The notes under the pieces were generated by a model. It ran no database searches. It was not told the origin of the DNA and saw only the letters and a list, made by a program, of their open reading frames with translations. DNA of 64,000 nt from Streptomyces sp. TSRI0281 (GTDB lineage: Bacteria > Actinomycetota > Actinomycetes > Streptomycetales > Streptomycetaceae): positions 59,976-123,975 of the forward strand of contig NZ_LWLE01000006.1 in NCBI RefSeq assembly GCF_001905125.1, written 5' to 3'. Positions 53,740-61,121 of the stretch are shown piece by piece; within the stretch, counting starts at the first letter, position 1, and the number at the start of each line of letters is the position of its first letter. The position numbers were made by a program, and so were the translations under genes.

Positions 53740-54627
53740 ATGCCACAGCGCACCAGCCTGGCGGACGCCGACTGCTCGATCGCCCAGGCGCTGGACGTCG
53801 TCGGCGACCGGTGGACCCTGCTGATCGTGCGCGACACGGCGCGCGGGGTGCACCGCTTCGACGCCCTCCAGCAGGAGCTGGGCGTCTCGCGCAAGGTGCT
53901 CACCGAACGGCTGCGCCTGCTGGTCGAGGCGGACGTGCTCGCGCGGGAGCCGTACCAGGACCGCCCCGTCCGGTACGAGTACCGGCTCACCCCGCGCGGC
54001 CGCGCTCTGCTGCCCGTACTGATCGCGCTCCAGGACTGGGGCGACGCCTGGGTGCTGGGGGACGGGGAGACGATGGCGACGACGGCCGAGTCGTCGAAGG
54101 AGGCGGCGCGGGTGCGCGCCCTGGTGGGCACCCGGCTGCCGGAGCTGCTCGTGCCGGACCACGACGGCGCACCGCGCGACCCGGTCGCCGACGCCACCCC
54201 GTACACCGTCCTGTACTGCTTCCCCGGCGCGTACGCGCGCCAGGACGCCTACCCGCCGGGGTGGGGGCGGATTCCCGGGGCGAGCGGCTGCACCCTCGAA
54301 TCGTGCACGTACCGGGACCTGTGGGCGGAGTTCACGGAGGCCGGCGCGACCGTGCACGGGGTGTCCACCCAACGCCCGGACGAGCAGCGGGCGTTCGCCG
54401 ACGCGGAGGGGCTGCGCTTCCCGCTGCTCTCCGACGCGGGACTGTCCCTGACGGCGGCCCTGCGGCTGCCGACGTTCCGGGCGGCGGGCGTCAGCCGGCT
54501 CAAGCGGCTGACGCTGGTGGTGGACCGGGACCGGACGATCCACGAGGCGCTGTACCCGATCACGGACATCGAGGCGAGCGTACGCACGGCGCTGACCACG
54601 GTGCGCCGCCTGAGCGCGCCCGCCTGA
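53740..54627 (+). CDS. HxlR-type regulator fused to a peroxiredoxin
   Basis: 295 aa. Residues about 8-105 are an HxlR winged helix (CSIAQALDVVGDRWTLLIVR, FDALQQELGVSRKVLTERL, PVRYEYRLTPRG). Residues about 130-285 are an AhpC/TSA-type peroxiredoxin: LYCFPGAYAR, GCTLESCTYRDLWAEF with two cysteines five apart as in BCP/PrxQ, and LTLVVDRDRTI. It could sense peroxide through the thiol pair and control the divergent MFS gene. ATG 53740 follows GGAAGAGGGCG. Confidence 0.85.
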   Translation: MPQRTSLADADCSIAQALDVVGDRWTLLIVRDTARGVHRFDALQQELGVSRKVLTERLRLLVEADVLAREPYQDRPVRYEYRLTPRGRALLPVLIALQDWGDAWVLGDGETMATTAESSKEAARVRALVGTRLPELLVPDHDGAPRDPVADATPYTVLYCFPGAYARQDAYPPGWGRIPGASGCTLESCTYRDLWAEFTEAGATVHGVSTQRPDEQRAFADAEGLRFPLLSDAGLSLTAALRLPTFRAAGVSRLKRLTLVVDRDRTIHEALYPITDIEASVRTALTTVRRLSAPA

Positions 54628-54652
54628 CCGCACCGGACGGACCGTCCCGAAC

Positions 54653-54730
54653 GGGCCACCCCGGTCCGCACGGGACCGCACCGCACCGGGCCGGGCCGCA
54701 CCGGGCCGCACCGGGCCGCACCGCACCGAG
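54653..54730. repeat. Short CCGCACCGGG repeats
   Basis: A low-complexity stretch of CACCGGGCCG and CCGCACCG units downstream of the HxlR-peroxiredoxin gene, with no gene in it. The nearby CCGGTCC/CACGGGACCG words give only weak hairpins. Confidence 0.5.
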
Positions 54731-54827
54731 CCGAACTCACCTGGCGTCACGGGGCCGTTGGCGCCGGACGAACCCACCCGGCCGACCGTCCACCCACCCG
54801 GCACACCGGCTGCGGCCCCGGCCAGCG

Positions 54828-55382
54828 TCAGGCACCGGCGACTCGGGCCAGCATCTCCCGGGTGTAAGCCGCGTCGTAGGAACCGCCGGTGAGCAGCACC
54901 TGGAGGCAGATCCCGTCCATCAGCGCGACGAGCGCCCGCGCGGTGGCCGGGTCGGTGCGCCGGACCAGCAGTTCGACCACGCCATCGGTCCACTCGGCGG
55001 CGACGGGACGCAGCGCGGGGCGGCGCAGGGCGGCGAGATACAGCTCGTACTCCAGCTCCGTCGCCCCGCGCTCGCCCTCGAACCACTCCCCCAGCAGCCT
55101 GCTCAGCTCGTCGACCAGCTCGGCCCCGCACCGCTGACCGGAGGGTGCGGCAAAGACGCTGCTCTCCCTCAGCGCCTGGGCGAAGCCCTCATTGCACCGG
55201 CGCAGGGCGGCGATCAGCAGCTCGTCGAGCGAGCCGAAGTGATACGTCGTCGAGCCGAGCGGCACGTCCGCCTCGGCGGCGACGGAGCGATGGGTGAGCC
55301 CCGCGATGCCGTCGGCGGCGACCACGCGGATGGCCGCGTCGATGATGCGCTCGCGCCGCTCGGGGTCGTAACGCCGGGCCAT
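54828..55382 (-). CDS. TetR family transcriptional regulator
   Basis: 184 aa. N-terminal TetR HTH (RRERIIDAAIRVVAADGIAG, LTHRSVAAEADVPLGSTTYHF). The effector domain is typical of the QacR/AcrR-like group. It overlaps the end of the SMR gene by 1 base, so they are one operon, and an inverted repeat before the SMR gene is its likely operator. Confidence 0.92.
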   Translation of the reverse strand: MARRYDPERRERIIDAAIRVVAADGIAGLTHRSVAAEADVPLGSTTYHFGSLDELLIAALRRCNEGFAQALRESSVFAAPSGQRCGAELVDELSRLLGEWFEGERGATELEYELYLAALRRPALRPVAAEWTDGVVELLVRRTDPATARALVALMDGICLQVLLTGGSYDAAYTREMLARVAGA

Positions 55383-55702
55383 CAGTGGGCTCCACCCAGG
55401 TTGAGCACCACGACTCCGGCGATGATCAGGGCGATGCCCGCCACCTTGAACAGGCTGCCGGACTCCCCCATGAAGATCACGCCGATCGCGGCGACGGCGG
55501 CGGTGCCCACTCCGGCCCAGATCGCGTAGGCCGTGCCCACGGACAGCGTCTTCAGCGTCTGCGCGAGCAGGGAGAAGGCGAGGACGTACCCCACGAGGGT
55601 GATGAGCGAGGGCCAGAGCCTGGTGAATCCCTCGCTGTACTTCATGGCCGTCGTCGCGGCCACCTCGGCCGTGATGGCCGCTGCCAGCAGTCCGTATCCC
55701 AT
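55382..55702 (-). CDS. SMR family multidrug efflux protein
   Basis: 106 aa, four helices. The catalytic Glu (AAAITAEVAATTAMKYSEGF) at about residue 13 and AYAIWAGVGTAAVAAIGVIF are diagnostic of EmrE/QacE-like quaternary-ammonium and cation exporters. It sits first in an operon with a TetR repressor. Confidence 0.93.
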   Translation of the reverse strand: MGYGLLAAAITAEVAATTAMKYSEGFTRLWPSLITLVGYVLAFSLLAQTLKTLSVGTAYAIWAGVGTAAVAAIGVIFMGESGSLFKVAGIALIIAGVVVLNLGGAH

Positions 55703-55740
55703 GTGTACAAGTGTACGCATCGTTGCGTACGGCCGTACAC
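55703..55740. promoter_or_regulatory. Operator for the SMR-TetR operon
   Basis: GTACGCA-TCGT-TGCGTAC (55713-55730) is a perfect inverted repeat, flanked by GTGTAC (55703-55708) and GTACAC (55735-55740). It starts directly at the SMR start codon, a good position for TetR repression. Confidence 0.75.
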
Positions 55741-55836
55741 ATGGCCGTGGCGCCCAGGGCGCTACGGTGTCCCGACCGACGACATGGCATATGACAGGGC
55801 ACGGCCGGCACCGGCCGACGACACAACGGAGACGCA

Positions 55837-57030
55837 GTGACGCAGGACGCAGGGTGGGGCGGTGGCCCACACGGAGGCACGCCCTACGGCGGGGGCCCGC
55901 ACGGAGGAGGCCCCTACGGAGGGGCTCCCCACGGAGGAGGCCCGTACGGCGGCGGGGGCTGGGACGGTGGGGGCTGGGGCAGCCCATGGGCCGCACCGCC
56001 GAAGCCGGGGGTCATACCCCTCGCCCCGATGAGGGTCTCCGACATACTCAGCGGCGCCTTCTCCACCATGGGCCGCTACTGGAAGCCCCTGTTCGGCATG
56101 GGACTGGCCGTCTTCGCGGGGGCGACGCTGCTGATGGCCGTGGGGGCCCTCATCGCGTACTCCTCCGTCGCGGACCACTGGGACGCGGTCATGGTCGACG
56201 ACTACGCGGGCTCCCCGGACTCGCAGGACTGGGTTCCGCTGGTGGCCGCTTTCGGCGTGCTGATGGTCGTCGGCATCGCCGTGTACATCGTGGCCGCCGC
56301 CCTGATGCAGGCAGCGGTCCCGGCGATACTCCAGGAAGCCGTACTGGGCCGGCAGATCACCTTCGGTGCGGCCTGGCGCCGCGCCTGGTCGCGGGTCGGG
56401 GCCATGATCGGCACGGTGTTCCTCACGGCGCTGATCGCCTTCGTACCGGTCGTACTCGCCATGACCGCCTTCATCGGCGTGATGATCTACTTCATCACGC
56501 TGGGCGACGCGGACGGCGTCCTGCCGATGATGTGGATCTCCGTCGTCGGCACCCTGGCCCTCGCGCCGCTGGCGGTCTGGCTCTGGGTGAAGTTCTCGCT
56601 GGCTCCGACGATCGTGGTCTTCGAGAACCAGAGCCCGTTCGCGGCCCTGCGCCGCTCGGCCGGGCTGGTGCGCGGCGACTGGTGGCGCGTCCTGGGGATC
56701 TCGCTGCTCGGGTACGTGATGGCGTCGATGGCCGGCTCACTGCTCCAGATGCCGTTCTCGGTCCTGGGCTCGCTGCCGGGCATGACCGACACCTCGGACC
56801 TCGGCGCCGAACCGTCCGGCGTCGAGATCCTGGCCGCCATGGGCGGCCTCTTCGTCGTCATGCTGATCAGCCAACTCATCAGCCAGCTGTTCTCGACCAT
56901 CTTCCCGCCGCTGATCGTCGGCCTGCTCTACGTGGACCGGCGCATGCGTACGGAGAACCTGGGCCCGGTCCTGGCCGAGGCGTCCGTCGTACTGCCCGAG
57001 CAGTACGGTCCGCCCCCGGCCTCCGCGTAA
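55837..57030 (+). CDS. Polytopic membrane protein, glycerophosphodiesterase-membrane-domain-like
   Basis: 397 aa. The N-terminus (residues 1-60) is a Gly/Pro/Tyr-rich repeat (PYGGGPHGG-like), then about six hydrophobic helices (FGMGLAVFAGATLLMAVGAL, VGIAVYIVAAALMQAAV, AMIGTVFLTALIAFVPVVLA and others) resembling the membrane part of large glycerophosphoryl diester phosphodiesterases. No catalytic domain is present. Function unknown. GTG 55837 follows CGGAGACGCA. Confidence 0.8.
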   Translation: MTQDAGWGGGPHGGTPYGGGPHGGGPYGGAPHGGGPYGGGGWDGGGWGSPWAAPPKPGVIPLAPMRVSDILSGAFSTMGRYWKPLFGMGLAVFAGATLLMAVGALIAYSSVADHWDAVMVDDYAGSPDSQDWVPLVAAFGVLMVVGIAVYIVAAALMQAAVPAILQEAVLGRQITFGAAWRRAWSRVGAMIGTVFLTALIAFVPVVLAMTAFIGVMIYFITLGDADGVLPMMWISVVGTLALAPLAVWLWVKFSLAPTIVVFENQSPFAALRRSAGLVRGDWWRVLGISLLGYVMASMAGSLLQMPFSVLGSLPGMTDTSDLGAEPSGVEILAAMGGLFVVMLISQLISQLFSTIFPPLIVGLLYVDRRMRTENLGPVLAEASVVLPEQYGPPPASA

Positions 57031-57062
57031 CACCACCGCGCACCCCGCGCCTCCGCCCGCGC

Positions 57063-57097
57063 ACAGCCCCGGCAGTCCCCGCGACCGCCGGGGCTGT
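57063..57097. terminator. Terminator between convergent genes
   Basis: ACAGCCCCGG (57063-57072) pairs with CCGGGGCTGT (57088-57097) around a 15-nt loop, between the membrane protein gene and the aldo/keto reductase remnant. Confidence 0.72.
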
Positions 57098-57110
57098 TGC
57101 CTGTCCGGAC

Positions 57111-57330
57111 CTATGCCGGCGCGGGCAGACGGTCGAGCCGATCGCGCTGGGCCGGGGTCAGCCGGAGGCGTTCGGCGGCGAGGTTCTCCTCCAGGTGGTC
57201 GATGCGGGCCGTGCCCGGAATGGGGAGGATGACCGGCGAGTGACCCAGCAGCCAGGCGAGAGCGACCTGCGTGGGGGTGGCCTCGGCCTCGGCGGCCATG
57301 GCGGCGATCTCTGCCCGCGCCCCGGAGGTG
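57111..57330 (-). pseudogene. C-terminal fragment of an aldo/keto reductase
   Basis: [19 protein letters not shown], then [21 protein letters not shown], is the diagnostic C-terminal part of AKR proteins. The preceding two thirds, including the catalytic tetrad, are missing, and the upstream in-frame sequence is unrelated. A truncated remnant. Confidence 0.75.
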
Positions 57331-57427
57331 CGGCCCACGACGGTGGCTCGGCAACGGACAGCGAGAAGCCCCACCATGCACCGCACGATGGGGCGTCCTC
57401 GAACCGGATGGCGCTGGACCGGATGGA

Positions 57428-57634
57428 TCAGACGGTGCCGAACTCTCCGGCTTTGACGCCCACCACGAAGGAGGCGAACGAGCCGGCGCGGAAACCCAGA
57501 ACGGGGCCGCTCAGATCCTTGGAGTCACGTACGGGGACGATGCCGCGTGAGGAGGCAAGGTTGGCAGCGACCTCGACGCACTGGCCACCGTTGCCGCTGT
57601 ATGAGGATTTGAACCAACCGGGGGATTCGGTCAC
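57428..57634 (-). CDS. DUF397 domain protein
   Basis: 68 aa. [17 protein letters not shown] and [21 protein letters not shown] are the DUF397 signature. Usual actinobacterial partner of DUF5753 helix-turn-helix proteins (bldD/Scr1-like pairs). GTG 57634 overlaps the regulator stop by 4 bases; AAAGGG is the ribosome site. Confidence 0.9.
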   Translation of the reverse strand: MTESPGWFKSSYSGNGGQCVEVAANLASSRGIVPVRDSKDLSGPVLGFRAGSFASFVVGVKAGEFGTV

Positions 57635-58479
57635 GGGGTGCCCTTTCGTACCTGCTCGATCATGGCCACGGATGCCGCTTGGGACAGGGCTTCGGCCTGA
57701 AGCTGATGGTAGGCCGTCAGTATGGGCAGTACGAAGCTGGTTTCGCGTTCCAAATGCCCCCGCTGCGAGGACTCGGCGTACGACACAAGCGAGCGGTCCG
57801 GAAGTGTCAGCACCGTGATGGGCAGGCTGAACGGCCGACGTGCTCCCATACGGAACGGAGCAATTTGAAGCAGGGTGTTCGGCCGCTCGGCGAACTCCAG
57901 CAACTGGGCGAACTGAGCATCCATGACCGCAGGATCGCCCATCGGTCGAAGGATGCACCCTTCGTCAAGTACCGCGAAGATCAGGGGTGATGGGGAACGG
58001 GCAAGTGCGGCTTGTCGCTCTGCTACCAAAGCGACCCGCTCACTGGCTTGCTCAGCAGTGATTGCCTCCCTACGTACCGCGTCCGCCTCCAGCGTCGCCG
58101 CGTAATCCGGCGTCTGGAGCAGTCCAGGGATGACGCCGACTTCATAGAGCCTGATCTCTGCGGCGCGCACCTCTTGCCGCACGTACTCTGGGAACCCCTC
58201 CAGTAGCGCCGTGTTCTTAAGTGCACGGGTCTGGCGCTCGAACTTGTCTCCGGTGCGCAACGCACTGTCAGCACTCCGCGCGAAGCGATTAGTTGGTGGG
58301 CGACGGCCAGTTTCGACGGCAGAAACATGCGACCCGGTAATGCCCATGCGCACGCCCAGCTCGTCTTGCGTCCACCCGCGCTCGTCCCGGGCCTGCCGTA
58401 AGCACTGGCCAAACGCCTGCATGGGCGACGCCTCCGGGTCGAGTGCCTTCCGGTTCACCATGCGAGTTTCCTCACTCAT
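57631..58479 (-). CDS. XRE regulator with DUF5753 (Scr1-like) domain
   Basis: 282 aa. HTH at about residues 20-75 (ARDERGWTQDELGVRMGITG, SHVSAVETGRRPP). The rest is the DUF5753 effector region (YVRQEVRAAEIRLYEVGVIPGLLQT, then AVLDEGCILRPMG). Regulator of the XRE-DUF397 pair; function of the pair is mostly unproven (development or antitoxin-like). ATG 58479 is preferred over TTG at 58482. Confidence 0.92.
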   Translation of the reverse strand: MSEETRMVNRKALDPEASPMQAFGQCLRQARDERGWTQDELGVRMGITGSHVSAVETGRRPPTNRFARSADSALRTGDKFERQTRALKNTALLEGFPEYVRQEVRAAEIRLYEVGVIPGLLQTPDYAATLEADAVRREAITAEQASERVALVAERQAALARSPSPLIFAVLDEGCILRPMGDPAVMDAQFAQLLEFAERPNTLLQIAPFRMGARRPFSLPITVLTLPDRSLVSYAESSQRGHLERETSFVLPILTAYHQLQAEALSQAASVAMIEQVRKGTP

Positions 58480-58568
58480 CAAGCAAATCAGTCCAGTTGA
58501 AGACAGTCCGACTGTAGGTCACGCTGGTCCACCTTGGTAGTGAAACGGCTACGGAGAGGAGCGGGACT

Positions 58569-58814
58569 ATGCCTGTCGAACCACAGGAAGCCCCCCGCGT
58601 ACCGACCCCCGGCACACTCATGGTGGACACCAGCCGCAAAGACCGTGTCGGAGAGTTCCGAGGGGTCGCCGGCCCGTACTGGGCGCTGCGCCCGGTCCGG
58701 GGCGGAGTCGAATGGGAAGCCGACCCCGAACACCTCCGCCCCGCGAACCGCATAGAGCGGCTGCGGGCCGAGACCGCGCGGTGCAACGCCCGGAGTGAGG
58801 GGCGGCTGCTGTGA
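58569..58814 (+). CDS. Small protein of an accessory cluster
   Basis: 81 aa, no signal peptide. Contains LMVDTSRKDRVGEFRGVAG and YWALRPVRGGVEWEADPEHL, seen in small streptomycete proteins located next to DUF397/XRE genes. Function unknown. GAGAGGAGCGGGACT precedes the ATG. Overlaps the next gene (GTGA). Confidence 0.75.
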   Translation: MPVEPQEAPRVPTPGTLMVDTSRKDRVGEFRGVAGPYWALRPVRGGVEWEADPEHLRPANRIERLRAETARCNARSEGRLL

Positions 58815-59215
58815 CCGGGAGGACAGCTACGCACTACGCGGCCGAGGTCAGCGGCGGTGACGCGGTGAGGCGCGTGGAGCTCGGCGGGTTCGTCGCACCG
58901 TCCCGGCGGCTGGCGCTCCGCTGGCTCCGTGGCCGGGCGCTGTGGTTCGCCGAAGCGCTGGACCCGGCCGCCCACGCACCGTGGGTGCCGCCCGCCGCCC
59001 TGCACCCGGTGACACACGCCGGGCGGGACGCACCCGCCGACCTTCGCGCGTGGGCCGAGGACATCGGGCACCAGGACTACGCGCTGCGGCGACTCGCCGC
59101 GGGCTTCACGTTCGAGTTCATCGCGCGCGACGACGCCTGTTGGTACGGACTCGCCGCCCGCCCCTGTCCCCTGCCGGGCACACCCCGAACCGGCATACCC
59201 CCGGTGCACGCGTGA
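58811..59215 (+). CDS. Hypothetical protein
   Basis: 134 aa, cytoplasmic, rich in His/Trp/Ala. No family recognised. Translationally coupled to the previous gene by a 4-base overlap. GTG start. Confidence 0.65.
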   Translation: MTGRTATHYAAEVSGGDAVRRVELGGFVAPSRRLALRWLRGRALWFAEALDPAAHAPWVPPAALHPVTHAGRDAPADLRAWAEDIGHQDYALRRLAAGFTFEFIARDDACWYGLAARPCPLPGTPRTGIPPVHA

Positions 59216-59253
59216 CTCCGCCGACCCCCGCACACGAAAGAGAGCAGGAGCAG

Positions 59254-59493
59254 ATGGGCCCCATGTTCGACCAGCGCAGCCGCACCCGCCGGACCAACGC
59301 GGATGTGAGAGCCGCGCAGGACCGGGTGTACGCCTCACGCGCGGCTCTGACCGCCACGTACCAGGAGGGGGCGGGGATGGCGGTTCTGGCCGCGGAGTAC
59401 GGCGTCAGCCGCCCGTGGCTCCGTGAGCGCTTCGTAGAATGGGGCGTACCGGTCCGGGGGCGCCGCACCGGAGTCGGGGGAGACGCGTGTTGA
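59254..59493 (+). CDS. Small helix-turn-helix-like protein
   Basis: 79 aa, basic. The C-terminal half (GAGMAVLAAEYGVSRPWLRE, then RFVEWGVPVRGRR) looks like a homeodomain-like HTH of small resolvase/terminase-type DNA-binding proteins. AGGAG at 59246-59250 precedes the ATG. Function unknown. Confidence 0.7.
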   Translation: MGPMFDQRSRTRRTNADVRAAQDRVYASRAALTATYQEGAGMAVLAAEYGVSRPWLRERFVEWGVPVRGRRTGVGGDAC

Positions 59494-60086
59494 CCCCGTT
59501 CGTCGCCTCACGAAGTACCGATCAAGGCGTGTCGCATTCCGAACTGACCATTGGTGACGGTGCCAACGGGCCTCAGCTCGCGTACCGGAACATGCGCCCG
59601 GAGGACCGGGACAAACACGGCAACCTGTGGGTGCGTGTCCATGACCGGCCCGGCGGACGCGTCCTGTACGACTCCATGCATCCGATCCGCCAACGCCTCT
59701 GCATGGAAGGCATGTTGTGCCAGATCTGCGCGGGCCCCGCGGACCGGAACAAGGACGGCTGGCTCTTCATCGACTGGCTGCGCGAGGACTCGCCCCCGAC
59801 GTGGCCCGAACGGTCCGTGACCGCGATGCCACCCCTGTGCGCCGAGCACGCACGGGTATCGGTCGGACAATGCCCGCACTTGCGCCGTGGTCGGTTCGCC
59901 GTGCTCCGCGTGCGCAAACCCCACCTCTACGGGGTGGCGGGGGCCCTCTACCGGCTCACCGCGAACGGGTGGGTCACCTCCGAACATGACCAGCTCTCCC
60001 CGTACAGCAAGCCCCGCTATCCCGGCATGCTCGCGACCCGTCTCCACCGGGAGTTGCGCGGTGTGACGGTCGTAGCGCTCCCTTGA
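59487..60086 (+). CDS. Hypothetical protein with CxxC motifs
   Basis: 199 aa. Two possible metal-site halves: MLCQICAGPADRNKDGW and PLCAEHARVSVGQCPHL (C-x2-C, C-x2-H, C). Pattern AYRNMRPEDRDKHGNLWVRV and LRVRKPHLYGVAGALYRL is seen in streptomycete integrated-element genes, but I cannot assign it. GTG 59487 is preferred, with GGGGGAG upstream; TTG 59490 is an alternative. Overlaps the previous stop. Confidence 0.72.
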   Translation: MLTPFVASRSTDQGVSHSELTIGDGANGPQLAYRNMRPEDRDKHGNLWVRVHDRPGGRVLYDSMHPIRQRLCMEGMLCQICAGPADRNKDGWLFIDWLREDSPPTWPERSVTAMPPLCAEHARVSVGQCPHLRRGRFAVLRVRKPHLYGVAGALYRLTANGWVTSEHDQLSPYSKPRYPGMLATRLHRELRGVTVVALP

Positions 60087-60116
60087 CCCGGCCCACCCTG
60101 AACACCCGGTCGGCCA

Positions 60117-60290
60117 GAGCCCCGGCCCGACCGGCCGTTCCGGATAACCGCCGCACTCACCATCGACTTTGGCGAAGGTGACCAGCTCCGCGACGCCGCC
60201 GACCTTGACGTGAGCGCGTCCGCGTTCGGCCCGTTCAACCGTCCGCAGCTCGGCGGGTCGGCTGGTGTCCGACTTCTTGCCAGGGCCCCT
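60117..60290 (-). pseudogene. Possible coding remnant
   Basis: Between 60087 and 60358 no gene starts, but a minus-strand frame reads KSDTSRPAELRTVERAERGR, then AHVKVGGVAELVTFAKVDGE without an initiation codon. The codon use looks coding. It may be a fragment of a lost gene. Weak evidence. Confidence 0.3.
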
Positions 60291-60358
60291 TGACCGGGTG
60301 AGCCGAGTGGGTGACGCTCAAGCAATCCGCTGCAATCGGTTCGGCACAGGGAGGGGTC

Positions 60359-60625
60359 ATGCGCTTGCGTTTCCTGGGGATCATCCCGGACACCGGCAAG
60401 GACGATTCGCCCACCATCTGGCTGGACGAGGACAGCGGAGACCTGCTGATCCAGTCCTACCGGGCCACCGCGGAGGAGGTGAAGGCGTGCCAGGAGATCG
60501 GTTCGATCCCCGGCCACGGCACGGACGTCCCGGACCACGAAGCGATCATTCGGCTGCCCAAGGCCATGATCCAGTACATTCCTCGACCGGACGGAGCCAT
60601 TGCCCGTGAAGCCTCCGGCACGTGA
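60359..60625 (+). CDS. Small protein upstream of DUF6879-DUF5753 genes
   Basis: 88 aa, acidic. Pattern LGIIPDTGKDDSPTIWLDED and YRATAEEVKACQEIG, followed by DHEAIIRLPKAMI, repeats in streptomycete cassettes with the next two genes. No known function. GGGAGGGG precedes ATG 60359; the coding end overlaps the next start by 20 bases. Confidence 0.75.
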   Translation: MRLRFLGIIPDTGKDDSPTIWLDEDSGDLLIQSYRATAEEVKACQEIGSIPGHGTDVPDHEAIIRLPKAMIQYIPRPDGAIAREASGT

Positions 60626-61121
60626 GCCGTTGTCCCGTGCGCGGCGAACCGCCATCCATCTAGAGGTCCGTGATCAGTACGCGAGCACTGATCCCGATTT
60701 CCTCGAATGGTGTGAGGGGCGTCGCACCTTCACGCCGGACAACCGTGCGGACTGGTGGGAAGGCTGGCACGACGCGGTGCAGGCTGCCGTTTCGCGTGGG
60801 GTCTCGGTTCGTCGTGCCCGCGTGGTATCCGAGCCTCTGACTGAGTACATTCGGTGGGAACACGACTACACGGTGACCAACATCATCGCGGGTGAGGATG
60901 TTCGCTGGCTTGCCCGAAGCCAAGCGAAGTACCTCGCGGTGCCTGCTGTGGATTTCTGGGTATTCGACGACGAGTTGGTGCTTTTTCATCACTTCAGCGG
61001 GGACGGCGTCCTGACGGAACGCGAGTACGTGAACGACGTAGCCTTGGCTGCGTGGTGCGTTGATGCATTCGATGCCGTCTGGGAGCGGGCCACGCCTCAC
61101 GAGGAGTACAAGCCGGTCTAG
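60606..61121 (+). CDS. DUF6879 family protein
   Basis: 171 aa. EPLTEYIRWEHDYTVTNIIA and EDVRWLARSQAKYLAVPAVD, then FWVFDDELVLFHHFSGDG, are the DUF6879 signature. It is thought to be a partner of DUF5753 regulators, possibly toxin-like, but unproven. GTG 60606 is chosen; TTG 60600 is an alternative. The last base of its stop is the first base of the next GTG. Confidence 0.85.
   Translation: MKPPAREPLSRARRTAIHLEVRDQYASTDPDFLEWCEGRRTFTPDNRADWWEGWHDAVQAAVSRGVSVRRARVVSEPLTEYIRWEHDYTVTNIIAGEDVRWLARSQAKYLAVPAVDFWVFDDELVLFHHFSGDGVLTEREYVNDVALAAWCVDAFDAVWERATPHEEYKPV

Noticed and set aside
57387..57427. Possible attachment site at the edge of the accessory segment
   Set aside because: No tRNA end, integrase gene or matching direct repeat was found; the boundary is suggested only by the AKR fragment and codon use.
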